DNA of 64,000 nucleotides from contig NZ_QGGL01000023.1 in the NCBI RefSeq assembly GCF_003148565.1, positions 1 to 64,000 on the forward strand. Direction: 5' to 3'. This DNA is from Tumebacillus permanentifrigoris (lineage in GTDB: Bacteria > Bacillota > Bacilli > Tumebacillales > Tumebacillaceae). Both the position numbers and the translations under genes were made by a program. Shown here one piece after another: positions 29,301 through 36,966 of this stretch (positions are counted from its first letter, which is position 1; each line of letters opens with the position of its first letter). The notes under the pieces were generated by a model that had not been told where the DNA came from, did no database searches, and saw nothing but the letters and a program-made list of their open reading frames with translations.

Positions 29301-30235
29301 ACGGGATTGGGTGCCGTAATGCCCATCGAAGTGCCGTCTTGATTGACAGCGCTCCCTTTGATCACCGCATGGATGCTGTCGCGGTCGCGCAGTGCTTGGT
29401 CGAGCGGCTTGAGCAACACCATGCCGACGCCTTCGCCAAGCCCTGAACCGCTCGACTGATTATCGAACGCGCGCGTTGCGTTGTCCTCCGACTCGATCCC
29501 GATCTTCTGGTTGTCTTTGTCGACAGGGAACAAGCTCAGACGCACCCCACCTGCGATCGCCATGTCGCAACTGCCGGAGCGAATCGCATGGCAGGCTTGA
29601 TTGACCGCGACCAGCGAGGACGAACACGCCGTGTCGATGATCATGCTCGGTCCTTTGAGATTGAGCGTATACGCGACACGGCCCGTGATCATCGAGGCCA
29701 AGTTGCCCGCTACCGACAACGGCACCGACGCTGGGTCGACCTCGTCGATCATCTCCTTGTACTTGTACCCTTCCAGATCGCCAAGGAAGCCGACGAATAC
29801 GCCTGTTGAAGTGCCGCTGAGCTTGTTGCCGCCATAGCCAGCATCCTCCATCGCCGTCCACGCCGTCTCCAAGACGAGGCGGTGAACCGGGCTCGTCAAG
29901 TTCGCCTCCTGCGGGGTCAAGCGGAAAAACTCAGCATCAAACTTGTCCACTTCCTCTAGATAGCCACACTCCAGATAGTTGGCCGACGGAGCATTCGGTT
30001 TTTGGTACCGATAAAACCGATCGGCATCCTCACGGCGCTCCTCTGGGAATGGACGAATGCAGTCGATTCCGCTCCGAATGTTCTCCCAGAACGCATCTGT
30101 ACTATCGGCAAGCGGCATTTTGACCGCCATCCCAATGATTGCAATGTCGTGGTTGGACACCTCTTGTACCTTGATCTCCTCGTCGTCAACCAGATCCAGA
30201 TTCAACAGCCCTAAGCTGAACTTGGGTTCGCTCAC
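26336..30235 (-). CDS. Trans-AT PKS module 1 (KS-KR-ACP)
   Basis: A 1299-residue single module: KS with Cys204, His338 and His378, AT-less linker, KR with GGTGGIG at 891 and Tyr1049, ACP with LGADS (Ser1211), and a C-terminal docking helix (DLFGQMEDGDLSIDQL). It should accept the starter from the ligase-ACP protein encoded just upstream and perform the first extension and ketoreduction. Unlike the later PKS proteins it lacks the roughly 36-residue helical N-terminus and starts with a different acidic segment, consistent with a different upstream partner. The KS region normally reading MDPxxR is TSPVHR here. Start is GTG behind AGGGGGG. Confidence 0.94.
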   Translation of the reverse strand: MSEPKFSLGLLNLDLVDDEEIKVQEVSNHDIAIIGMAVKMPLADSTDAFWENIRSGIDCIRPFPEERREDADRFYRYQKPNAPSANYLECGYLEEVDKFDAEFFRLTPQEANLTSPVHRLVLETAWTAMEDAGYGGNKLSGTSTGVFVGFLGDLEGYKYKEMIDEVDPASVPLSVAGNLASMITGRVAYTLNLKGPSMIIDTACSSSLVAVNQACHAIRSGSCDMAIAGGVRLSLFPVDKDNQKIGIESEDNATRAFDNQSSGSGLGEGVGMVLLKPLDQALRDRDSIHAVIKGSAVNQDGTSMGITAPNPVSQAAVMVQAWEDAGIDPETLSYIEVHGTGTKLGDTLEMDGLHGAFRRYTDKTQFCAISSVKTNIGHLYESAGIAGLVKTVMALKNRQLPPTLHFGQPNRRIDFTDSPVYVNNRLRAWEAAQTPRRAGVSSFGISGTNCHLVLEEAAPVQAAAVGQGPWILPLSARNQEALHELAARYEQHLAGHTQRMVDLCYTAGTGRHQHSHRMALLVTDATECRELLRASRGVSADVADGKRYHGVHRVISDDREHRSAGEITQQEFEQLNRSAQELVRQIAGGDRAPALLAQVCELYAQGAEIDWHTLYRAESPQRLHLPTYPFKRNRWWIDIPEERAAEREGTNSFFNVQWKRESLRASDARTHAGPVVVFKDHQGLGEQLGKRYREVGRRVIEVEVGETYERLTENHYRIAGLEADYEQLATDLATVPFDQVIHLLAIREQTGVTSVSELETSQRLGVLSLTWWVRALLHAGVEREIDIVLVAENARAVSGDEHVLQPENATLFGYGKVVRKEHPQLNCRCVDLDARTAVDDLWAELASQTSGYQTAYRAGVRYVEEFGAVELAQTTSQPVAIKPEGVYLITGGTGGIGLETARWMAAQERVHLVLVNRSPMPERSSWESLLETGADERLAGKIRDMLELEALGATVDCVSADVTDREALQGVLEGVRTKFGHLDGIVHGAGVGNAYGIAQRKPEEFQGVFAPKVYGTYMLDELTRADNLDFLLLYSSIATMFPATGQSDYTAANTYLDAFSEWRNRQGSKTVAINWATWSERGMAADNGFAIATLFKTLSSAAAMARMAEVLEREISSVLVGEIHYEWGSIETLGQYGFRLSPAIRARLDGRRTRSKRKERPTASSEPIRLTGREQGSFSEIETQLAQICKDALGMNEINVYDSFFELGADSILIKKMQADLEKVFPGSVAVADIFAYPTIAKLSQFLAEGEGMSQMKKEVKKENKAAVEILDQDVHDLFGQMEDGDLSIDQLVDKLFDL

Positions 30236-30271
30236 CTCGGCTACCCCCCTCTCTTCCTTTCCTTACCCCTG

Positions 30272-32815
30272 TTACGCGAGCCCGTTCGCCAGTCGCTTCG
30301 CCAATTTCACCAGATTGACCGCCAACTGCCGCACCCGCTCCTTGTCAAGACGGCGGGAGTTGAACTCCACGAACAAGCCCATGCCCTGCCCATCCTCAAA
30401 ACGCTCGATCAGCAGATCGAAGTAGCGCAGCAGCCCAGCATCTGGCGGGCGAACGTCACGATCGCAGAAACACACCACCGCTGCCTGCGGATCTCTCGTG
30501 CGCACGATCTTGGAAAAATCGCTTCGCGCATACACCAGATCCCCTTGCAGATCGCGAGCTTGTCGCTTGCCATACTCGATCAGTTCCTGAAGCCCCGTCA
30601 CCTGCTCAAAATCCACCGTCACCGCGACCACATGCTCGTCGGAGTGCATCAGGGTCGGGAGGGTGATCATCCGTTGCTGTGAGACTTGGTGGAACAAGTT
30701 TGCACACAGCGCCAGCAACAGATCAGACACGGTGGCCTGCTCGCGTGCGGCAATCTGGGTCAGCGCCGTCGTCAACTCTGCATCGAAGCGGACTTCAAAC
30801 CCGCTGTTCGGACGCTCTTCGGTCGAGTGGAAGTACGATTCTGGCAACCGCACAGCAGGCAACAGCAAGTTGCCTTTTCCCTCAATCAGCTCGACCAGCA
30901 TCGAGATCGACGGGAACGCGAACAGGTCAGAGACTTTCACGCGGCCTGGGAACACCTGCTCCAGCCGTTCCTGCATCTTCGTCATCTGCAGCGAGGTCGC
31001 ACCGAACTTGGTGAAATTGTCGTGTATGCCGACCTCCACCACACCGAGCACCTCGCGGACGATATAGAGCAGGGTGTGCTCCAGATCCTGACCTGCTGCG
31101 GGTGCAGGCATCAGCTCGGCCAGCTGTGCGCGCACAGTCTGCGCCAATTCGTCGTACTCGCCGCTGCGATACTCTTCGGCCAGCAGAAAGCGCTGGATCT
31201 TGCCGCTGGTCGTCTTCGGAATCTGCCGCAGCGGGAGCACATCGCCCAACGTCAAACCCAGCTGTTGTGCGATGTGTTGCTTCACTTGCAAGGCGATTTC
31301 CGCGAAGGCGTCCAGCTTGCCTTTGTAGAGCACGAAGAGATGAATCTCTTCGTACCCCAGCGTTTCGTTGAACACACCACAAGCGGCCGCCTCACCCCTC
31401 GCGACCCCCGGCACCTGCGAAACCATGCGCTCGATGTCATGCGGGTAGTAGTTCTGGCCTTGCACGATGATGATCTCCTTGGCGCGACCGGTCATCAAAA
31501 AGCGTCCTTCGCGCATAAACCCGAGATCGCCCGTGTTCAACCAGCCATCTGGTGTGATCGTCCGCGCGGTTGCCTCCGGGTTGTTGTAATAGCCTGATGT
31601 CACGTTGGCACCGCGGATTTGGGCATATCCGATCACGTTATCTGGCAGCACATGGTTGTCTTCATCACAGATGCGCATCTCCAAATCGATGATCGGACGG
31701 CCCGTCTCGACGAGGGAGAACGCATCCGGGTGCGTGGGTTCCACGAAGCGAACGGGTTGCCCGACCTGCAGCTGCGTGCGGTCGATGAAGAACTCGCGGA
31801 TCCCTTCACCCACCGGTGAGAACGAGACGGCGACACTCGCTTCGGCCAGCCCATAGGCGCTGAAACTCGTTCCCTGCCGCATGCCATAAGGAGCAAACGT
31901 CGCCTCAAAGGCACGCATCGTCTCGGCCAAGATCGGCTCCGCACCGTTGAGCGCCACTTTAAACCTTGAGAGATCCCAGCCCTCTCCATGCTCAGGTTGG
32001 AACGATTGCAAGAGCAATTTATAGCCGAAGTTGGGCGCGCAGACGATCGTCACCTTGTGCTCATTGACTTTCTTAAACCACAGCACAGGACGGCGCATGA
32101 ACAGCATCGGGTCCATGTTGTACTGATTGATTCCCGAATTGATCGGGGTCAGATGGCCGATGATCATCCCCATGTCATGCGTGTACGGCACCCAACTGAG
32201 CAAGCCGTCCTCAGCATCCATTTCAAAAGCGACATGCATCTGGCCGACGTTGGTCAAGAGGTTATGATGGGTCAAAACCACACCTTTGGGGTCGCCAGTC
32301 GAGCCGGACGAGAACTGGATGAAGGCCACATCCTGTTCCTCTGGGTATTGCACAACCCCTGGCTGCGACCAATCGTTCAGGTCATCGAGCAACAGGGTGC
32401 CCGCCTCCAGCTGCCCCACCACCGCATCGAAGCCCTTGGTTTCTGCGTAGGAGCGCAATTTGGCGTAGCGTTGTTCCGAAGTGACCAGATAGGGATTGTT
32501 CACCACTTCCCAGATGCGAATCACTTTCAGGTTGTGCTCTTCCTTGCTACCCACGGTGATGGGAACCGGGATGTAGCCGCCGAGCAAACAGGCCCAAAAC
32601 ACATAGAGGAAGCTCTCGTTGTTTTCGATCTGCAGCAACACCTCATCGCCCGGCTTGATACCACGCGCTTGCAGATGATAGAGCACCCCGCGCGCGCGGT
32701 CATACAAGTTCCCATAGGACACGAATACCTCGTCTTGGTCCGAGCGGATAAAGCGAAGACCTTTGTCGCTCGCACGACGTGCTTCCAGCATCTCTACCAA
32801 ATTGCGAAACTTCAT
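30272..32815 (-). CDS. Acyl-AMP ligase-ACP loading protein with a C-terminal condensation-like lobe
   Basis: An 847-residue loading protein. Residues 1-575 form a fatty acyl-AMP ligase: adenylation motif FSSGSTGDPKGV at 168, then NGAEP, SAYGLAE and TGDLGF, and a lysine in TTSGKIQR. An ACP follows with modified Ser608 (FGATSLQM). The last 180 residues (about 668-847) resemble a condensation domain C-terminal lobe (TVSDLLLALCANLF) and contain no HHxxxDG. The protein should activate a free fatty or hydroxy acid as adenylate and load it as the starter; AL-ACP loading of this kind is known from bacillaene PksJ. The chosen ATG follows AAAGGGG; an upstream TTG at 32854 in the same frame is possible. 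Which acid is used cannot be read from the sequence. Confidence 0.9.
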   Translation of the reverse strand: MKFRNLVEMLEARRASDKGLRFIRSDQDEVFVSYGNLYDRARGVLYHLQARGIKPGDEVLLQIENNESFLYVFWACLLGGYIPVPITVGSKEEHNLKVIRIWEVVNNPYLVTSEQRYAKLRSYAETKGFDAVVGQLEAGTLLLDDLNDWSQPGVVQYPEEQDVAFIQFSSGSTGDPKGVVLTHHNLLTNVGQMHVAFEMDAEDGLLSWVPYTHDMGMIIGHLTPINSGINQYNMDPMLFMRRPVLWFKKVNEHKVTIVCAPNFGYKLLLQSFQPEHGEGWDLSRFKVALNGAEPILAETMRAFEATFAPYGMRQGTSFSAYGLAEASVAVSFSPVGEGIREFFIDRTQLQVGQPVRFVEPTHPDAFSLVETGRPIIDLEMRICDEDNHVLPDNVIGYAQIRGANVTSGYYNNPEATARTITPDGWLNTGDLGFMREGRFLMTGRAKEIIIVQGQNYYPHDIERMVSQVPGVARGEAAACGVFNETLGYEEIHLFVLYKGKLDAFAEIALQVKQHIAQQLGLTLGDVLPLRQIPKTTSGKIQRFLLAEEYRSGEYDELAQTVRAQLAELMPAPAAGQDLEHTLLYIVREVLGVVEVGIHDNFTKFGATSLQMTKMQERLEQVFPGRVKVSDLFAFPSISMLVELIEGKGNLLLPAVRLPESYFHSTEERPNSGFEVRFDAELTTALTQIAAREQATVSDLLLALCANLFHQVSQQRMITLPTLMHSDEHVVAVTVDFEQVTGLQELIEYGKRQARDLQGDLVYARSDFSKIVRTRDPQAAVVCFCDRDVRPPDAGLLRYFDLLIERFEDGQGMGLFVEFNSRRLDKERVRQLAVNLVKLAKRLANGLA

Positions 32816-32857
32816 CACAGATACCCCTTTCTCTGCTCCTCGTTGACCCGACAAGCC

Positions 32858-33568
32858 TTACAGCATCGAATCGCCTAGTGCCGCATTGACGACCTCCACC
32901 ACAGCGGGCGTGTTTTCGTTGATGAAAAAATGTCCGCCAGAAAGCTTGTGTATGCGGCACGAGACCTCGGTCAGCGCCTTCCACGCCAACAGATCCGACC
33001 CTGTGATCGGCGTGTCGGTCTTCCCGCTCAACACCGAGATGCTGCAGGGGAGTTTGTTCGCTTTGGCGATGTAGCGGTACTCGTACAGGACTTTAAAATC
33101 AGCGAGCAGCGTCGGCAAAAACAGCTTGAGAAGAGTTTCATTTTCAAACATCTCTTGCGATGCGCCGCCGAGCGCCTCCAACTCGCGCATCAGGTCTGGT
33201 AAGGGAAGTTCATGATACGCGATGTCCTCCTTGGGCACCTGTGGGGCACGACGCGCCGAGAAGAACAGATGCGCTGGTGCTGGCAGGCCCTGCTCGACGA
33301 TTTTGTGCGCCAATTCGAACGCCAGCCAACTGCCCATGCTGTGTCCAAAAATCGCATACGGAACGTCCAAGCGATCCTGCACCTGCAGAAACACATCGTC
33401 CAACATCTCTTCAAAAGACTGATGGATCGGCTCGCTCATCCTCGTGCCACGCCCGGTCAGTTCGACGGGACATAGCTCGATTCCATCGTGCAAGAGCTCT
33501 TTCCACCGCACGTACATCATCGCGGAGCCCCCGGCATACGGGAGGCAAAACAAGCGGATCTTGGGCAT
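32858..33568 (-). CDS. Type II thioesterase
   Basis: A 236-residue alpha/beta hydrolase of the RifR/SrfAD type II thioesterase family. The nucleophile motif GHSMGS places Ser77, the catalytic His is His213 in GGHFF, and an Asp lies near residue 187. These enzymes strip wrong or stalled acyl groups from PKS and NRPS carrier domains. It is the second gene of the operon, directly before the loading protein, and has a strong ribosome site (AAAGGAGG). It could also release the product if the NRPS beyond the window lacks a terminal TE, but that is speculative. Confidence 0.93.
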   Translation of the reverse strand: MPKIRLFCLPYAGGSAMMYVRWKELLHDGIELCPVELTGRGTRMSEPIHQSFEEMLDDVFLQVQDRLDVPYAIFGHSMGSWLAFELAHKIVEQGLPAPAHLFFSARRAPQVPKEDIAYHELPLPDLMRELEALGGASQEMFENETLLKLFLPTLLADFKVLYEYRYIAKANKLPCSISVLSGKTDTPITGSDLLAWKALTEVSCRIHKLSGGHFFINENTPAVVEVVNAALGDSML

Positions 33569-33581
33569 GCAATCGCCTCCT

Positions 33582-35528
33582 TTATCGTGACGGAACGGGC
33601 GTTTGCATGATCTGTCCCGCTTCCATCTTGATCACCTTGTCTGCCAGATCGAAGTAGCGGTCGTCGTGCGTGATCGCGATCACGCATTTCCCGCGCGCCT
33701 TGAGCTCTGGCAGCAGTTCATGGTAAAAGTACGCGCGAAACTCGGGGTCTTGATCGGCCGCCCACTCGTCAAACAGGTAGACCGGACGGTCTTCGAGATA
33801 GGTGATCAGCAAGGCCAACCGCTTTTTCTGGCCGGTCGAGAGCTTGGTCGTGCTAAACACCCCGTCGACGATCTGCAACTTGCTCTCGATGCCCAGCACC
33901 TGCAGATACTTCTGCATCTCCTGCTCGGCATCGGCATGATCGACGCCGTACAATTTTTCAAACAGGTAGTAGTCGGTAAACACCGTGGAGAAATGCTGAC
34001 CCAGATGTTCCTCGTCGAGTTGGCGGCCATTGACGACGATCTGCCCGTTGGACGGTGCGTACAACCCGGTGACCAATTTCGCCAGCGTCGATTTGCCGCT
34101 GCCGTTACCACCCGTGATGAACACCAACTCCCCTGAGGAGAACTCGCAGGAGATCGGACCGACGTGAAACGATGCTTGCTCTTGATTGAGGTAGCTGAAC
34201 TCCACATCTTGCAACGCGATATGTACCTGCGCCTCCACCACGACAGGCTCTTCCATCCTGTCAGACCCCAGCCGAGCAACCTGTTCGGAGATCTGCTGAA
34301 TGCGCTGCCAACTCACGCGCACTTGCGTGATGCGCGGGATCATGTTCAGCACGTTGTCCAGCGGCCCTTTCAAAAACAGAAACACCAGCACATAGTCGCT
34401 GAGCGTCTCGTTGTGAACGCCCACGAACAGCGCCGGAAGCACAAATATCAACCCGCCCAGCACGATAAAAGCGACCAATTCCCCAACAAAATACACGTTG
34501 GCTGCCACTCCGTCCGCCGCGATACGCTTGGTGCGGTACTCCGAACAGCTTTCGACCATGTCCTCGCGAAATTCATCGCGCTTGCGGCGGTTGAGGTACA
34601 ACTCCTTGAATCCTCCGAGCAGGTCGTTTATGTAGCGGAAAAAGACGTTCTGTGCATCGCGCGACTGACTGAACAGTCGCTCGGCTGATTTGTTCGTCAA
34701 ATTGATCAGGACGCCAGCGACCACAATCAACACGGCGGTAGTCAACAGGGCGAACAGATCGGAGACCGCCAGATAGACAAAGGACGTCAGGATGGTTACA
34801 GAGCTTGTGATGCCTATCACGATGAGCCCGATCGATGAGGAGATCGTCTCAGTGTCGTTGTTTAAGGTGGTGTAGATTTTTTCTTTCCCGATTTCTTCCA
34901 TTTTGTAAAAAGGGGTCTTGGTGATTTTCTGGATCAAATCAACTCGTACACGAAACAGCATGTTGTTGGTCATCTTGTTCAAATTCATGCGCACCAACTT
35001 CTGACCGAACACGTAGAGGACCAGTCCGAGAACAAAGTAACTCCCCAGGCCGAGCTTCGACGTATCGGTTTTCAAAGCGGTGTTGACGATGAACATGACG
35101 AGCGCGTAGGAACATCCGCTGACGACGCTGAAAATGCTGACCGTGAAGAGCGGTCGCTCCTCCGGTTTGGGATACAAGTGAGTGAGCACAAAGTGGAGTG
35201 CGAACATCACAACGGCTGTAAAGGCCACCCAGAATGCGCCGAGCAACGCGGACGACGGTAACGCTTGGATCTCCGCCCACGTCGTTCCGTCGAAAAAGTG
35301 GTTTGGCAACCCGTACAGTCCGGCTGCAATCGCACCTACGACCAGTGTGGTGAACAGCACCGTGCGAACTGCACCGGCCCCTGTTCCTTGAAACTTGCGT
35401 TCCTGATTGACAATCTGGAACAAGGTTTTGAGCACCAATCCTGCGCAATACAGAGCGAACAACCCGGCGGTTGCGATGATCAGCCAAGAGATGATCTCAG
35501 TCTGTTTAGTATGTAAAATTGATTCCAT
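33582..35528 (-). CDS. Cyclic-peptide-type export ABC transporter
   Basis: A 648-residue fused exporter: about six membrane segments in residues 1-400, then an ATPase domain with Walker A GGNGSGKST, the signature LSTGQKKR and Walker B followed by LFDEWAADQDP. That last motif marks the SyrD/PvdE-type family, whose members export lipopeptide or siderophore intermediates. It is the first gene of the biosynthetic operon, so export of the product, or self-protection, is the likely job. The start is ATG at 35528, directly behind GGTGGAGGTGA; an in-frame ATG or TTG further upstream would overlap the promoter. Confidence 0.92.
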   Translation of the reverse strand: MESILHTKQTEIISWLIIATAGLFALYCAGLVLKTLFQIVNQERKFQGTGAGAVRTVLFTTLVVGAIAAGLYGLPNHFFDGTTWAEIQALPSSALLGAFWVAFTAVVMFALHFVLTHLYPKPEERPLFTVSIFSVVSGCSYALVMFIVNTALKTDTSKLGLGSYFVLGLVLYVFGQKLVRMNLNKMTNNMLFRVRVDLIQKITKTPFYKMEEIGKEKIYTTLNNDTETISSSIGLIVIGITSSVTILTSFVYLAVSDLFALLTTAVLIVVAGVLINLTNKSAERLFSQSRDAQNVFFRYINDLLGGFKELYLNRRKRDEFREDMVESCSEYRTKRIAADGVAANVYFVGELVAFIVLGGLIFVLPALFVGVHNETLSDYVLVFLFLKGPLDNVLNMIPRITQVRVSWQRIQQISEQVARLGSDRMEEPVVVEAQVHIALQDVEFSYLNQEQASFHVGPISCEFSSGELVFITGGNGSGKSTLAKLVTGLYAPSNGQIVVNGRQLDEEHLGQHFSTVFTDYYLFEKLYGVDHADAEQEMQKYLQVLGIESKLQIVDGVFSTTKLSTGQKKRLALLITYLEDRPVYLFDEWAADQDPEFRAYFYHELLPELKARGKCVIAITHDDRYFDLADKVIKMEAGQIMQTPVPSR

Positions 35529-35547
35529 CACTTCACCTCCACCTAAT

Positions 35548-35566
35548 TCTCTAGACGATTTAGAGA
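35548..35566. promoter_or_regulatory. Candidate operator dyad over the start of the biosynthetic transcript
   Basis: A perfect 6-bp inverted repeat, TCTCTA and TAGAGA, is separated by 7 nt. It starts 2 nt downstream of the -10 box of the cluster promoter, so it would cover the transcription start and early leader. A bound repressor there could block transcription; no regulator for it is visible in the cluster. Confidence 0.45.
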
Positions 35567-35568
35567 CA

Positions 35569-35597
35569 AGTATACAGCATAGAAAAACCTCATTCAA
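35569..35597 (-). promoter_or_regulatory. Sigma-A type promoter of the PKS/NRPS operon
   Basis: On the minus strand TTGAAT (35592-35597) and TATACT (35569-35574) are separated by exactly 17 nt, with an AT-rich stretch just upstream that could act as an UP element. The first gene starts about 40 nt downstream. No comparable promoter was noticed inside the 35-kb cluster, and gaps between its genes are short, so one long transcript is inferred. Confidence 0.75.
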
Positions 35598-35703
35598 TAC
35601 AATAATTTAATCTTAGTTTAAATTGTAACAGATACTATGTTTTAAGCATTATTACTCCTATTTTGCAATGAATCTCTATACCGACCTGCCTCCCAGCGCA
35701 ACG

Positions 35704-35732
35704 ACAAAAAAGGCGACCCCACGGGATCGCCT
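35704..35732 (-). terminator. Intrinsic terminator of the DUF3231 gene
   Basis: On the minus strand AGGCGA and TCGCCT, with inner CCC/GGG pairing, form a stem followed by six T. It lies about 90 nt after the stop of the gene at 35822-36847 and would shield the PKS/NRPS promoter from read-through. Confidence 0.75.
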
Positions 35733-35821
35733 CTCAACTCTATCCACTTGCAATGCACAGGAACCACTCAATCAAGGCCTACTCGTCATTGGTACTCCTC
35801 TACTACGCGCCTTCCCGCCCA

Positions 35822-36847
35822 TCAGACTCCCGCAAGCGCGTTGCGGTTTTCCGCTTGCGGAGGCTCTTCCACCCAGCGATTCTCGATCATGAGTTCCATT
35901 CCATCATCTGCAAAAGTCGCGACCTCGGCAATGAGCCGTGCGTACATTGGCCCTAGATCCCTGCGCATCGCTCCCGAAGCCGCGATCCCGTAATTCCCGA
36001 ACCCCGCTTGGCTGAGAACGGCGATGTGGTACATCATGAGTTTGTCGGAAAAGGGCGCATGAGTAGAATCCAGCACATCCGAATCCCAGGTTTGGGGTGC
36101 TGGTAACATCTCCTCATTGAGAAGATCATGGAAAACCTCGACATGCTTGGCACTAATGTCTCTTGCGCGAACCATGTACTGGCGCACGTTTTTTGATTTT
36201 GCAACTTGGCTAAAGCCGGTCGCAACAGACCTCCCAAGTGTGTTCGTCTCGGAATTCACCCATAGTGAGGCAACCTCAAGTGCGGTCAACGGTCGTTTTT
36301 TGCCTAGCAGCCCCGACATGAAGCTTTCATGTTCGATAAAACTCACTTGTTTGGGAATTGAGATATAGGGCGGTCTTATATACAATCCCTTCGATAGCTG
36401 TACCTTTGCGGATCTGGTGTAAAGTTCAGATGTCGAGGCCAAGGCTTCTACATAGAAGTCCCGCACGTCTGATCGTGCACACATGGATAACGCCAACGCA
36501 TTGGCAGCGAGACCAATTCTCGACATGTTTTTGAGGTAATTCAAAATGAAAGTGTCGGAAAATAACCGTGGCGCATCCAAGTCCACATCCGCGTCGGTGA
36601 ATCCGATCGGGATCGGGAACGACTCATGCGTAAAAATTTCCGTGACCGTCTCCAGATGTTGCTTCGACAGATGTAGAGCGTATTCAAGAACTGGCAAAAT
36701 CTCGGCGTCCTCCAGCTTTTTCAAGAAGTAGCCTAGCGTACAGACCGACATGGTATCACTTATGTATAACGACCATAAGTGTCCAATTTCAGCCGATGTG
36801 AGCCGGATGTTGTGTTCGGTCATCTTTTTGTCCTTGCCAGTCGTCAT
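35822..36847 (-). CDS. DUF3231 family protein (two tandem repeats)
   Basis: A 341-residue soluble protein built from two similar halves of about 165 residues. Both begin with an LTxxE...LW pattern and contain a long helix ending near LPxPxxWD or FPIPIGF, as in DUF3231 proteins of spore formers. The fold is predicted to be ferritin-like and related to CotF-type coat proteins; function is unknown. The start is ATG at 36847, behind AGGAGGCGAAG; longer starts lack a ribosome site. It lies next to the PKS/NRPS operon, but a terminator and a separate promoter region divide them, so a role in the cluster is not implied. Confidence 0.82.
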   Translation of the reverse strand: MTTGKDKKMTEHNIRLTSAEIGHLWSLYISDTMSVCTLGYFLKKLEDAEILPVLEYALHLSKQHLETVTEIFTHESFPIPIGFTDADVDLDAPRLFSDTFILNYLKNMSRIGLAANALALSMCARSDVRDFYVEALASTSELYTRSAKVQLSKGLYIRPPYISIPKQVSFIEHESFMSGLLGKKRPLTALEVASLWVNSETNTLGRSVATGFSQVAKSKNVRQYMVRARDISAKHVEVFHDLLNEEMLPAPQTWDSDVLDSTHAPFSDKLMMYHIAVLSQAGFGNYGIAASGAMRRDLGPMYARLIAEVATFADDGMELMIENRWVEEPPQAENRNALAGV

Positions 36848-36912
36848 AGCTTCGCCTCCTGATCGTGTCATCAAGTTTAAACTCTCCAAGTGAAGCGAAA
36901 AAAACTCCAAAG

Positions 36913-36923
36913 TGCTATATAAT
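36913..36923 (+). promoter_or_regulatory. Possible promoter of the membrane protein gene at 36967
   Basis: TATATAAT at 36916-36923 is preceded by TG, which would give an extended -10 box. No convincing -35 box is seen. It lies about 45 nt ahead of the start codon in the 119-nt gap between two divergent genes. Confidence 0.4.
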
Positions 36924-36966
36924 GAAAAGCAGAAGCAAATACAGGTCAGAAACGAGGTCTACCACC

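Noticed and set aside
9473-30235. DH, ER or MT domains in the PKS modules
   Set aside because: The segments between KS and KR are AT-less linkers plus the structural half of the KR; no HxxxGxxxxP, ER cofactor motif or SAM motif was found.
35822-36847. DUF3231 gene as an immunity or tailoring gene of the cluster
   Set aside because: It is separated by a terminator and a promoter region and belongs to a family common in spore formers; proximity alone is not enough.
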